Shown: positions 7,040 to 15,563 of the stretch, piece by piece
Position numbering within the stretch: position 1 is the stretch's first letter
Layout: each line of letters begins with the position of its first letter
Assembly (NCBI GenBank): GCA_013203015.1
Contig: JABMPO010000044.1
Span: forward strand, 1 to 17,712
From: Fidelibacterota bacterium
Lineage (GTDB): Bacteria > Fidelibacterota > Marinisomatia > Marinisomatales > TCS56
Direction: 5' to 3'
DNA length: 17,712 nt
Position numbers and translations under genes: made by a program
Notes under the pieces: model-generated
Told to the model about the DNA's origin: nothing
The model's database searches: none
The model's input: the letters and a program-made list of their open reading frames with translations, nothing else

Positions 7040-8204
7040 TCCGTTCCAGTTTCTTCATTACTTCAGCAATTATTTTTTCCTGAAAGGCAGCTACTTCGAC
7101 GGCTGATGGTGCAGTCTTCCGCCACTTCCGCAATTGTTTGGCTGTTTTCTTAAATACCCATTTCTGGATTTTATCAGTCTGCTTCTGCACCTGCGCTAAA
7201 CGGAAGGCATTGATGTATTGGGCGCGAGCAGTGTCTGGGTAAACATAAGCTTTCAATTCTTGAAACAGCAGATTAAGCGGCGCGGCGCCAGCGCCATCCA
7301 TTTCGTCCGGTACTTCGCCGGCCAGTACCCACAATGGCACGGCCACCGAAACCGCCGGCTCGCCCAGTGTGATCCAATAAGTCGTCAGCAACGGATTTTC
7401 ACCGGAGAGGACACTCTCAAAAATTGAACAGGATACGGTACGGTGACGATTCACTGTACCGCCGGTGTAAAACAAGGTGGTGTCAGGTGCAGTGTGGTCA
7501 ATGGTAGATATATCACGGGTAACATGAGTAATCAGATATTCCGGTGACAGTTTATTTACTCTGGCCTGGGCATTGGCCAGATCGGCGGCATTCTGAAAGC
7601 GGCCATGGCCGTAGGCCTCCTCATTGTAGCCATTTTCGGCGAAGTTAGCGCGAGCGATAAATGCTGTGGGACAAATCTGGCTATCACTGGCATCGAAACG
7701 AAAATATTCGTGATTGCCAGTCTCGAAGAAAGCGGCTACGCCACTGGCATCTATGACACCAAAATTACTGGTAACTCCCCGACCCACTGAATTGGTCTGT
7801 TGCAGCAGCAATTCAAAATCAGCCACCGATCTACAGCTCAAGAGAGCCGCTTTCATGAAATAGCCTTCTTCATCGTACAGGGTTTTTTCTTCCGGGAAGG
7901 CCATATCCCGCGCTTCGGCATTCATGATGGCGAAACCAAAATTGTTGACACCAGCCCAGATCTGAGTAGTGTCGTCGGCATTGATAACCCCAATCAGCTT
8001 GAATTCGCCCTGATCAAGGAAAACCATTTCATTATTACGATTTCCGGAATCACGATTTTTCCATAGCAGACAGCGGCTGTCAGCGGTTGCTCCTCCCGCT
8101 GCCAAACCGGTCGTGCACGCCTCGATCGGTAATGAAAATAAAATCAACGATGCCATTAATATTATAGACAGCTTTGGTAAGAATTGAAGCTTTCTATTCA
8201 ACAT
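7029..8204 (-). CDS. Exported Ntn hydrolase, C45/acyltransferase-like
   Basis: The 391-residue product has a signal peptide (hydrophobic core about 12-25, then PIEA) followed directly by Cys30 in the sequence CTTGLAAGG. The next conserved block is LLWKNRDSG, with Arg51-Asp52. This pattern, a catalytic Cys followed about 20 residues later by an (N)-R-(D/N) motif, is that of the N-terminal nucleophile superfamily around acyl-CoA:6-aminopenicillanate acyltransferase (MEROPS C45) and related amidases. Further strands such as VNNFGFAIMN and SNFGVIDASG fit the fold. The substrate is probably an amide or acyl compound outside the cytoplasm, but is not predictable. The ATG at 8204 is selected because GAGGA lies nine bases upstream; a TTG at 8228 is the alternative. 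It lies 78 bases downstream of feoB on the same strand, so read-through from the feo operon is possible. Confidence 0.8.
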   Translation of the reverse strand: MLNRKLQFLPKLSIILMASLILFSLPIEACTTGLAAGGATADSRCLLWKNRDSGNRNNEMVFLDQGEFKLIGVINADDTTQIWAGVNNFGFAIMNAEARDMAFPEEKTLYDEEGYFMKAALLSCRSVADFELLLQQTNSVGRGVTSNFGVIDASGVAAFFETGNHEYFRFDASDSQICPTAFIARANFAENGYNEEAYGHGRFQNAADLANAQARVNKLSPEYLITHVTRDISTIDHTAPDTTLFYTGGTVNRHRTVSCSIFESVLSGENPLLTTYWITLGEPAVSVAVPLWVLAGEVPDEMDGAGAAPLNLLFQELKAYVYPDTARAQYINAFRLAQVQKQTDKIQKWVFKKTAKQLRKWRKTAPSAVEVAAFQEKIIAEVMKKLERIKL

Positions 8205-8282
8205 TCCAGTGATTCCTCTTTTCTGCAAGTCAATCTGGTAAAGTAATCAACCGACGCATACTTCCAACTGCAAGTATTGATA

Positions 8283-10562
8283 TCATGTCAGCCAGTTCAG
8301 ACTTGAACCGATTTGATAAATCATAAATGCCAATAACCAGGCTAAAATCAGCGAATAAATAACCGAAAACGCCGTATAGCCCCAACTGCCGGTTTCCCGT
8401 TTGATAACCGCGATTGTGGCCAGGCAGGGAGTGTAAAGTAACGTGAAAACCAGAAATGCTAATGCTACCAGGGGTGTCATACCGGATTTTCGTAGATTCT
8501 CGATAATTCCAACGTTTTCTTCGGTTGCCTCCGAACCGACACCGAACAACACGCCATACGTGGAGACTACTATTTCCTTGGCGACAAATCCAGTGATCAG
8601 AGCAACGCTTTCACGCCAGGAAAAACCCAGCGGTGCCAGTACCGGCTCGATCGTTTTTCCCAGACGGCCGATCCATTTCTGTTCCATAGTTTCTGCCATT
8701 TGCTCAAAATGCAGATCAGCTATTACCGAATCCCGTGCTACCGACACCTCCGTGTGCAGAGAATTCCGCTGGCTACTCAGAATCTGGTAGCCCTGGCTTT
8801 CTTCAAACGGAGTCAGCTTGGATGAATACAATTCTTTCCCGATTTCTACAGATTCCGCAAAACGCTGATCAATCTGGTCACTGAGTAGTTTCCAGTCATC
8901 TAAAGCCTGGATTTCGAGTGCCGTAAAATCTTTTGGAAGTTGAACCTCCCGGGGGAAATATCCCAGCGCCCAGATCAAAATTGAACCAGCCAAGATTACC
9001 GTTCCCATTTTCTTAATGAAGATAATCCCCCGCTCACCAGTATGCAGCATTAATGATCGGAATGTTGGCATCTGATAAGGGGGAAGTTCCATTACGAACG
9101 GGCGTGACATTCCGGAAAGGATTGTGCGGCTGAATAATTTTCCGGAGGCAATTGCCACAAATATACCAAGCGCGTACAGGGAAAAAATCACCGTCCCGGC
9201 CTGCTGTGGAAAAAATGCTCCCACCACCAGCACGTACACCGGAAACCGGGCGGAACAACTCATGAACGGATTGATCAGAATCGATAATATGCGATCCCGG
9301 CGGGATTCTAGAATTCGAGTACCCATGATCGCCGGCACATTGCACCCAAATCCCATGACCATAGGCACAAAGGCTTTCCCATGCAGACCAATTGAGTGCA
9401 TGATACGATCCATAATAAAGGCAACCCGGGCCATATAACCACTGTCTTCAAATAAGGCAATTATAAAAAACAAAATGAAAATGTTCGGTAAAAAAACGGC
9501 AATTGCGCCAACACCGCCGACTGCTCCATCAATAATCAGACTTGAAAGCATACCCGTGGGTAAAATTTTATCTAACGCCGACATCAACCAGGCAACTCCC
9601 GAATCTATCCAATCCATGGGATAGGCGCCGATGGTGTAGGTCAATTGAAACATCAGCCATAGCATTCCCGCAAATACCGGTAACCCCAGCCATTTATTGG
9701 TTAGAACTTTGTCGATCTCCCGGCTGTAATCAAATGGCGTTGCATTGGTCTCCCGGACGCATTCTCTTAGAGCGCCCTGGATGAAGCCATAGCGGGCATG
9801 ACTGATTATGGCGCGGCTAGTATCTTTGTAAATGTCTTCTATCCGACGGATTGCATTGTCAACATTGGCTAACAAGGGGCTGGTGTTCGCTCGAACTTTA
9901 ATTTTTTCGGTCGATGTCTTATCTCGCTCCAGTAATTTCACCGCCCGCCAGCGCAGTCGGTCCCGGGCAATTTTACGCCGGGCTAACTCACTCGTCAGCT
10001 CAACAATCTCCGCTTCTAATTCCCGTGGATAGGGTATCTGGATATCATGGGAAACCGGTCCTTTTTCGACTGCCAGTGCGATGGCTTGTTTCAGTTCTTC
10101 CGCACCTGCACCAGTACGTCCCACCATTTTTACAACCGGAGCACCCAGCAGGATACTGAGCGTTTCGGTGTCGATTTCCAATCCTTTTTCGGTGGCCATA
10201 TCCATCATATTCAACACAATAATCAAGGGAATGCCCAGCTCGATTAACTGAGTAGTTAAAAACAGGTTGCGCGTGAGATTCGCAGCATCTACTATATTTA
10301 TCACTACATCGGGGTGCTCGTCGATTAGATAACCCCTGGCAATGGTTTCTTCGATGGAATAGGATGCCAGGGAATAGGTGCCCGGTAAGTCGATTACATT
10401 ATAGGATATCTGCTTGTACGAAAACCGCCCTTCTTTCCGCTCAACGGTTATTCCGGGCCAGTTTCCCACATGCTGGCGAGCACCGGTGAGAGCATTAAAA
10501 ATCGTAGTTTTCCCACTATTGGGATTACCGGCAATCGCAATATTTTTCCCTGAATCATTCAA
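8283..10562 (-). CDS. feoB: Ferrous iron transporter FeoB
   Basis: The 759-residue product imports Fe(II) across the cytoplasmic membrane. The N-terminal GTPase domain shows G1 GNPNSGKTT (12-20), switch I near NWPGITVE, G3 DLPG (58-61) and G4 NMMD (118-121). A helical GDI-type region follows to about 280. The membrane part carries the family signatures VMGFGCNVPAIMGTR (about 401-415), NPFMSCSARFPVY (about 430-442), GFVAKEIVVS (about 657-666) and YTPCLATIAVIKRETGSW near the C terminus. A hydrophilic loop of about 90 residues (roughly 536-628) splits the membrane domain. Length is near that of classical FeoB. The start is TTG at 10562, overlapping the feoA stop TGA in the sequence TTGA, which suggests translational coupling; no ATG is available upstream in frame. 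Transcribed with the M28 peptidase gene and feoA. Confidence 0.97.
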   Translation of the reverse strand: MNDSGKNIAIAGNPNSGKTTIFNALTGARQHVGNWPGITVERKEGRFSYKQISYNVIDLPGTYSLASYSIEETIARGYLIDEHPDVVINIVDAANLTRNLFLTTQLIELGIPLIIVLNMMDMATEKGLEIDTETLSILLGAPVVKMVGRTGAGAEELKQAIALAVEKGPVSHDIQIPYPRELEAEIVELTSELARRKIARDRLRWRAVKLLERDKTSTEKIKVRANTSPLLANVDNAIRRIEDIYKDTSRAIISHARYGFIQGALRECVRETNATPFDYSREIDKVLTNKWLGLPVFAGMLWLMFQLTYTIGAYPMDWIDSGVAWLMSALDKILPTGMLSSLIIDGAVGGVGAIAVFLPNIFILFFIIALFEDSGYMARVAFIMDRIMHSIGLHGKAFVPMVMGFGCNVPAIMGTRILESRRDRILSILINPFMSCSARFPVYVLVVGAFFPQQAGTVIFSLYALGIFVAIASGKLFSRTILSGMSRPFVMELPPYQMPTFRSLMLHTGERGIIFIKKMGTVILAGSILIWALGYFPREVQLPKDFTALEIQALDDWKLLSDQIDQRFAESVEIGKELYSSKLTPFEESQGYQILSSQRNSLHTEVSVARDSVIADLHFEQMAETMEQKWIGRLGKTIEPVLAPLGFSWRESVALITGFVAKEIVVSTYGVLFGVGSEATEENVGIIENLRKSGMTPLVALAFLVFTLLYTPCLATIAVIKRETGSWGYTAFSVIYSLILAWLLAFMIYQIGSSLNWLT

Positions 10563-10873
10563 TCTTTCAAATATTCCACAATTATTTTTTCCGAATCACT
10601 TACCCGCAGAGCCAAGTGATAACCCTTAACAATAATTTCCATGGGATCCTGCAACGGGGCATATTTACTGACCTCGATAATATCGCCGATTAAAATACCC
10701 ATTTCCATCAATCGAATTCGAAAATGCTCGCTACCACCAACGGCAACTACCCGGACCCGCTCGCCAGCCTGAAGATCGCTGAGAAAAAGTTCCTTGCCGG
10801 ATATATCCAAGCGATGGCGGCGTTTACGATTATGCCGTCGTCCGAAGCCAAATCCAAAGAGTTTACGACCCAT
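10559..10873 (-). CDS. feoA: FeoA domain protein of the ferrous iron uptake system
   Basis: The 104-residue product contains an SH3-like FeoA domain (PF04023) from about residue 30. Its features are LSDLQAGERVRVVAV, the RIRLMEMGILIGDIIEV block with the L-x-x-(M/L)-G-(I/L) turn, and a final strand HLALRVSDSEKIIV. FeoA is a small cytoplasmic partner thought to bind or regulate FeoB. The protein is longer than the usual 75-85 residues because of an N-terminal extension rich in Gly, Phe, Arg and His (GFGFGRRHNRKRRHRL). The ATG at 10873 lies 19 bases after the stop of the M28 peptidase gene, and its stop overlaps the feoB start. A later start inside the extension cannot be excluded, but no good alternative start codon is apparent. 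Confidence 0.93.
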   Translation of the reverse strand: MGRKLFGFGFGRRHNRKRRHRLDISGKELFLSDLQAGERVRVVAVGGSEHFRIRLMEMGILIGDIIEVSKYAPLQDPMEIIVKGYHLALRVSDSEKIIVEYLKD

Positions 10874-10892
10874 TACCGTTTACCAACCAATA

Positions 10893-12674
10893 TTAAAGAT
10901 CAACGATCAGAATATGCTTTTTACCATCACGCATTATCTCTACGCTAATCCGCTGGCCTACTTTAAACTCCGACAGACGATGCATATATTCATAGATATC
11001 ACCCACCGGTTTACCTTCCATGGCAACAATAATATCACCTTTTTTCATCCCGGCGATAGCTGCCGGTCGCTCAGGAATGGTTAAGTCAATCCGTAAACCG
11101 GTTATACCTTCGGCGGCATGATCGGGCATTATACCCAGAGTGACTTTGAAGCGACGCCGATAACTGGTTCGTGTTTTGGGACCCGCTTCCTGAAACACCA
11201 ATTCATCACGATTGTTTGCCAGTTGCTGAATCAAATCTACCAGATTATCAATTATCAGCTCTTCACCGGCAATATTTAAATATTCCACATCATCAAAAGG
11301 TGTATGGTAGCGATCATGGGCACCGGTAAAAAAGAATAGGACCGGTAAATCCGAACCGTAAAAAGAAGCGTGGTCGGAAGGTCCGTAACCTTCCGGTGAC
11401 TGACTGACTGACAGTTGTGCCGATTCAGACCAACCCGTAATAATATCCGCCAAGCCAATTGCGGTTCCGGTTCCACCAATTGACAGACTGGTTGAGTCGG
11501 TATAATAATTACCCAGCATGTCGAGATTAACCATCATGACTGCCCCCGCCAGATCTATTACCGGCTCTGATATATAATGCTTGGACCCCAATAAACCCAT
11601 TTCTTCTGCGCCGAAACTGATAAACAGGATATTCCTTGTAAGTTGGTCGCGTCTGGCGCTCAATAACTCCGCCAACCTGAGTAAACCGGCGCTACCGGAA
11701 GCATTATCGTCGGCCCCATTATGGATAGCCAGGGTATCTGGCCGCCGGGATCCCGAACCAACACCTCCCATACCAAGATGATCATAATGGGCGCCGATAA
11801 TGATATATTCTTCATTTTCTGAATTTGCGGACAGGAGACCAATTACATTGCGGGTTTGAGCCTTGGTTTTTGATATTTCAACCGCCGCTGACACAATCAC
11901 ATCTATTGCTAATGGCTTAAAGTCCCGGTTCTGATTTAGTTCCTGCTCCAAATCAGCAACGGTTTTCCCGGAATTTAGCAGCAGGCTGTCGGCCACGCTG
12001 CGCTTGATTTGAATAACCGGAATCGCAGCAGATTTCAAGCCCCCTTCATAATGCAAATCGATAAGATCGTCTTGCTTATCGAATTCCGGACCAGATACGA
12101 ATATCACACCGGCAGCGTCATTATCAACAGCCGTGATAACCTTGCTGCGTAATGAGCTGAAAGGAAGATAGGGACTTTTGGGATCATCCAATTCCGGGTC
12201 ACCGCGAAATACCAGCACCCAGGAATCTTTCACAACAACATTTTCGTAATCGTTATGGCTAAGGCTGTCGGTGTTGAATTCAATCCCGTAACCGACACAC
12301 ACAACCGGTGCGCTCAGTTCACTACTGGCAGAGAACGATAGCGGTGTGAAATCCTCGGCAATTGTTCCACTATAACCGGTAAATTCCAAGCGATTATTCT
12401 GGCCGGCCTCGACATCGGTAATAACAGAAAATTGCTGAAAACCTTCTTCTGCCAGTAAAACAAGCCCGTATTTCTGGAACTGATCCCGAATATATTCAGC
12501 CGCCATCATTCCGCCTGCGGTACCCGGTTTGCGCCCGGTTAGTTCATCGCTGGCCAGGTAAGCAATATGTTTACCAAGCTTCGATGGAGATGGTTTTTCG
12601 GAGATCAATTCCGGTTGTACTGTACAATTCCAAACTAATAAAATTGTTAAAACAGAAATAATAATATTTTTCAT
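10893..12674 (-). CDS. M28-family zinc aminopeptidase with PA and PDZ domains
   Basis: The 593-residue exported peptidase begins with a hydrophobic signal ending in LVWNC, so Cys17 may be lipidated, though Asn at -1 is unusual. Residues of about 120-240 form a protease-associated (PA) domain inserted in the peptidase. The M28 catalytic centre is complete: His296 and Asp298 in GAHYDHLG, the bridging Asp322 in NGADDNASG, Glu357-Glu358 in FGAEEMG, Asp385 in NLDMLG and His457 in YHTPFDD. About 520-593 is a PDZ-like domain with IPERPAAIAGMKKGDIIV, ending at the natural stop. It probably trims N termini of peptides at the outer face of a membrane. It is the first gene of a three-gene unit with feoA (19-base gap) and feoB. 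A functional tie to iron uptake is only suggested by this order. Confidence 0.9.
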   Translation of the reverse strand: MKNIIISVLTILLVWNCTVQPELISEKPSPSKLGKHIAYLASDELTGRKPGTAGGMMAAEYIRDQFQKYGLVLLAEEGFQQFSVITDVEAGQNNRLEFTGYSGTIAEDFTPLSFSASSELSAPVVCVGYGIEFNTDSLSHNDYENVVVKDSWVLVFRGDPELDDPKSPYLPFSSLRSKVITAVDNDAAGVIFVSGPEFDKQDDLIDLHYEGGLKSAAIPVIQIKRSVADSLLLNSGKTVADLEQELNQNRDFKPLAIDVIVSAAVEISKTKAQTRNVIGLLSANSENEEYIIIGAHYDHLGMGGVGSGSRRPDTLAIHNGADDNASGSAGLLRLAELLSARRDQLTRNILFISFGAEEMGLLGSKHYISEPVIDLAGAVMMVNLDMLGNYYTDSTSLSIGGTGTAIGLADIITGWSESAQLSVSQSPEGYGPSDHASFYGSDLPVLFFFTGAHDRYHTPFDDVEYLNIAGEELIIDNLVDLIQQLANNRDELVFQEAGPKTRTSYRRRFKVTLGIMPDHAAEGITGLRIDLTIPERPAAIAGMKKGDIIVAMEGKPVGDIYEYMHRLSEFKVGQRISVEIMRDGKKHILIVDL

Positions 12675-12737
12675 AATCCGTTTTTTGTTAGTGTTTCTGG
12701 TAATTCAGGCAGCGTTTTTCCAGTCAAACATCATCCT

Positions 12738-12766
12738 AATTTAGCTGGTAGCGGCTCTGCGGTCAA
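12738..12766 (-). promoter_or_regulatory. Sigma-70-like promoter candidate for peptidase-feoAB
   Basis: On the - strand TTGACC (12766-12761) is separated by 17 bases from TAAATT (12743-12738). These hexamers match the -35 consensus at 5 of 6 and the -10 consensus at 4 of 6 positions. The element lies about 64 bases upstream of the peptidase ATG and downstream of the terminator hairpin, the only room for a promoter of this operon. I could not recognise a Fur box. Confidence 0.35.
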
Positions 12767-12811
12767 TTGTTATTGAGACCTATTAACATTACGACTCGTA
12801 TTGAAATTAAA

Positions 12812-12829
12812 CCGGATATTTCTATCCGG
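12812..12829 (-). terminator. Hairpin terminator downstream of mntP
   Basis: CCGGATA (12812-12818) pairs perfectly with TATCCGG (12823-12829) around a 4-base loop. Read on the - strand the hairpin is followed by TTTAATTTC, a moderate U tract, as in an intrinsic terminator. It lies about 80 bases after the mntP stop and upstream of the promoter candidate of the next operon, where a terminator of the valS-recG-mntP unit is expected. Confidence 0.6.
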
Positions 12830-12908
12830 CAATCCTTTTCTGTACTCCATAGGCCAATCTGCTAGATGGCGCACAAGTAACTCAACTGGTCTGATTTGTG
12901 CCGGAAGC

Positions 12909-13463
12909 TTACCCAACATGGGAAATCAATATTCGCAAACCGATGCCAATCAGAATTAACCCCCCAACCATCTCAAATCGCTTACCCAATAAATGGCCGG
13001 TACGTTGTCCAATATACACTCCGGCAACTGAAAATAACAGAGCTACTGATCCGATCACAACACTGGGATACCAGATTTTTACCTGTATTGCGGAAAGACT
13101 CAGGCCAATTGCCAGGGCATCAATACTGGTGGCAATTGATAACCCTATCAGTGACCAGCCCCGGGTAATATCGCGAGTAAATGGTTTAACCGGTTGAAAT
13201 GATTCCCAGATCATTTTACCGCCAATCAATGTCAGCAGGATGAAAGCAATCCAGTGATCGTATGCTTCCAGATAATCTATCACCGTGTTTCCCGCTGCCC
13301 AACCAATAACCGGCATCATAAATTGAAACAGCCCAAAATGCCAGGCCAATCGAAATACGTGGCGAAAAGTAATTGGTTTTATCGTCGCCCCGGCGACCAA
13401 TGAAACAGCAAAAGCATCCATCGCGAGACTGACCGCGATCCCGATTATGGTAATATGATTCAT
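12909..13463 (-). CDS. mntP: Manganese efflux pump MntP
   Basis: The 184-residue integral membrane protein has six hydrophobic segments arranged as an inverted two-fold repeat, characteristic of MntP (DUF204, PF02659). The two repeat signatures are AMDAFAVS with Asp16 and SIDALAIGLS with Asp115. Another conserved block is LTLIGGKMIWE. These acidic residues inside the membrane are needed for Mn(II) export in E. coli MntP. The protein lowers cytoplasmic manganese. The ATG at 13463 lies two bases after the recG stop, so translation is probably coupled to recG. In many bacteria mntP has its own yybP-ykoY (manganese-sensing) riboswitch; here there is no room for one, and constitutive expression from the valS operon promoter, or an internal promoter within recG, is inferred. 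Confidence 0.95.
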   Translation of the reverse strand: MNHITIIGIAVSLAMDAFAVSLVAGATIKPITFRHVFRLAWHFGLFQFMMPVIGWAAGNTVIDYLEAYDHWIAFILLTLIGGKMIWESFQPVKPFTRDITRGWSLIGLSIATSIDALAIGLSLSAIQVKIWYPSVVIGSVALLFSVAGVYIGQRTGHLLGKRFEMVGGLILIGIGLRILISHVG

Positions 13464-13465
13464 GG

Positions 13466-15556
13466 TCAGCTGATATTCACAATTTCCAGCATTTGCTGGT
13501 AATCGGCGATAAAACGATTTCGAACGGCCTGATTTTGCGGGTTACGCAAATGGGGATCATCGGCAACCAATTCAAACGCCGCCTGTCGGGCCTGCCGGAT
13601 CAATGGACCATCAGTCAGCATATTGGCGATTTTATATTTGACAAATCCACTCTGGCGGGCGCCGTAAAATTCGCCCGGCCCACGCATTTTTAAATCCTCA
13701 TCAGCAATCTCAAAACCATCGCTAGTGCGTTCCATAAGGGCCAATCGCCGATCGGCCTGGTCGGTCAATTTGCGCCGTACGAGAATACAATAACTTTTTT
13801 CTTTTCCGCGGCCCACTCTGCCCCGCATTTGATGCAACTGAGTTAAGCCAAACCGCTCGGCATGTTCAACCAGCATAATAGTGGCGTTGGGAACATCGAT
13901 CCCTACTTCGATTACTGTTGTTGCCACCAGAATGTTTATTTCATTAGCGGCAAATGCCGCCATTATTTGATCTTTTTCAGCAGGTTTCAACCGACCATGC
14001 AATAGCCCAACTTTTTGATCACGAAACTCGCTGTTTGCCAACTGATCATAAGCCTCGCTGGCAGCAGCCAGATCGGATTTGGCCGTCTCTTCTACCAGCG
14101 GATATACAATCATACATTGCTGCCCCCGGGCAACTTCTGCGCGGATAAAGTGGTAGACCCGATCCAGGCGCTCCGCTTCCACAACCTTAGTAATTATCGG
14201 TTGGCGATTGGCTGGCATCTCATCAATAATCGATAAATCCATATCGCCATGATAGGTGATGGCCATCGTCCGGGGAATTGGAGTGGCGGTCATGGCCAGA
14301 AAATGGGGGTTCATTCCTTTTGCCACCAGGTCGCCACGTTGAATAACGCCAAAACGGTGTTGCTCATCTACTATAACCAATCCCAGTTTCTTAAAATCAA
14401 CAGCTTCCTGAATCAGAGCATGGGTACCAACAACGATCTGAACCCGTCCATCGACCAAAGCATCTAAAACCTGACGCCGTTCAGCTACCTTTTGATTCCC
14501 CACCAGTAAGGCACAAGTCAGATGGGCTGCTTCGGCATATCGATTAAAGGTTTGATAATGCTGCTGAGCCAGGATTTCAGTCGGCGCCATAACGGCTACC
14601 TGCAACCCATTACCAACTACGATTGCCGCCGTAAGCAAGGCCACGATCGTTTTGCCAGACCCCACATCACCCTGCAGCAATCGATTCATGGCGACTCCCT
14701 GCCCCAGATCGTTCCTGATTTCCTTCAGTACTTTCTTCTGAGCATCAGTCAAATCAAAATCAAGTTGTTCATAAATTTTAACAAACCGGGTTCCACTGGC
14801 TTTTATGATCGGCGCCCCGGTCGTTTTTGCACTGGCTTTACGGAGAGCCATTAATAATTGTAAAAAGAAATGTTCGTCGAATTTAAGCCGCCGAACAGCG
14901 TTGCTCAGAATCTGCTCATCGGCAGCATAATGGATATTCCTTAAAGCCTGATCCAGCGGAATTAACTGCTGCTGACTCAAAAAAGAATCAGTAAACAAGT
15001 CCGGTATTTGTTCAAGATTCTCCAGTACCGAGCGAATCATAAGGCGGAGTCCGCGGTTGTCGATCCGAACCTTTTTAAAATCCTGGTTAATCGAGTATAG
15101 CGGAATTACTGCGCTAGTATTAATGGGATCATCGTCAGAATCCAAAATATCAAATTCGGGGTGTATTATCTGATGTCCGTGAAAATAGTCAATTTTACCA
15201 TTTACAGCCAGCCGCTGATCTTTTTTTACGATCCGACTGATATACTTAGCGCCATTGAACCAGACTAAAGTTAACAGGCCGGTTCCATCTGAAATTGTAG
15301 CCTGGAAAAATTTACGCTTTCTGGTTTTTCGCTCGCCACAAACCTGGACTGTGCCAATGGCCGTCACAATTGTATCACGTTGAATAAACTTTAATTCAGT
15401 AACAGATGTGCGGTTTAAGTGTCGGCGGGGAAAGTAATATAGCAGATCACTGACGCTTTCAATGCCAGTAGCCGCCAAAGCCCGGGTCCGGGCAGGTCCG
15501 ATTCCTTTCAGGAACTGGATCGAAGCATGGATATCAATCGTCGGTCCGGATTTCAA
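13466..15556 (-). CDS. recG: ATP-dependent DNA helicase RecG
   Basis: The 696-residue product is a full-length RecG, the superfamily 2 helicase that reverses stalled replication forks and processes Holliday junctions. The N-terminal part has a helix-hairpin-helix-like FLKGIGPARTRAL and an OB-fold wedge domain (about 55-145). The helicase core shows Walker A GDVGSGKT (296-303), DEQH (397-400) followed by RFGV, TATPIPRT (423-430), and motif VI QMRGRVGRG (about 576-584). The C-terminal RecG tail includes MRGPGEFYGARQSG, the conserved wedge-to-motor coupling region. The start is a TTG at 15556, since no ATG occurs between it and the conserved N terminus, and it lies seven bases after the stop of the DUF4139 gene. 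mntP follows after two bases. Confidence 0.97.
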   Translation of the reverse strand: MKSGPTIDIHASIQFLKGIGPARTRALAATGIESVSDLLYYFPRRHLNRTSVTELKFIQRDTIVTAIGTVQVCGERKTRKRKFFQATISDGTGLLTLVWFNGAKYISRIVKKDQRLAVNGKIDYFHGHQIIHPEFDILDSDDDPINTSAVIPLYSINQDFKKVRIDNRGLRLMIRSVLENLEQIPDLFTDSFLSQQQLIPLDQALRNIHYAADEQILSNAVRRLKFDEHFFLQLLMALRKASAKTTGAPIIKASGTRFVKIYEQLDFDLTDAQKKVLKEIRNDLGQGVAMNRLLQGDVGSGKTIVALLTAAIVVGNGLQVAVMAPTEILAQQHYQTFNRYAEAAHLTCALLVGNQKVAERRQVLDALVDGRVQIVVGTHALIQEAVDFKKLGLVIVDEQHRFGVIQRGDLVAKGMNPHFLAMTATPIPRTMAITYHGDMDLSIIDEMPANRQPIITKVVEAERLDRVYHFIRAEVARGQQCMIVYPLVEETAKSDLAAASEAYDQLANSEFRDQKVGLLHGRLKPAEKDQIMAAFAANEINILVATTVIEVGIDVPNATIMLVEHAERFGLTQLHQMRGRVGRGKEKSYCILVRRKLTDQADRRLALMERTSDGFEIADEDLKMRGPGEFYGARQSGFVKYKIANMLTDGPLIRQARQAAFELVADDPHLRNPQNQAVRNRFIADYQQMLEIVNIS

Positions 15557-15563
15557 TCAGTAA

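Noticed and set aside
9034..9345. A 103-codon reading frame on the same strand as feoB in another frame, and other long frames across feoB and recG
   Set aside because: They lie wholly within well-conserved genes and show no family signature or ribosome binding site; they are shadows of the real frames.
12871..12901. Inverted repeat GCACAA/TTGTGC with a 19-base loop just past the mntP stop
   Set aside because: The stem is short, the loop is long and there is no T tract; the hairpin at 12812-12829 is the better terminator.
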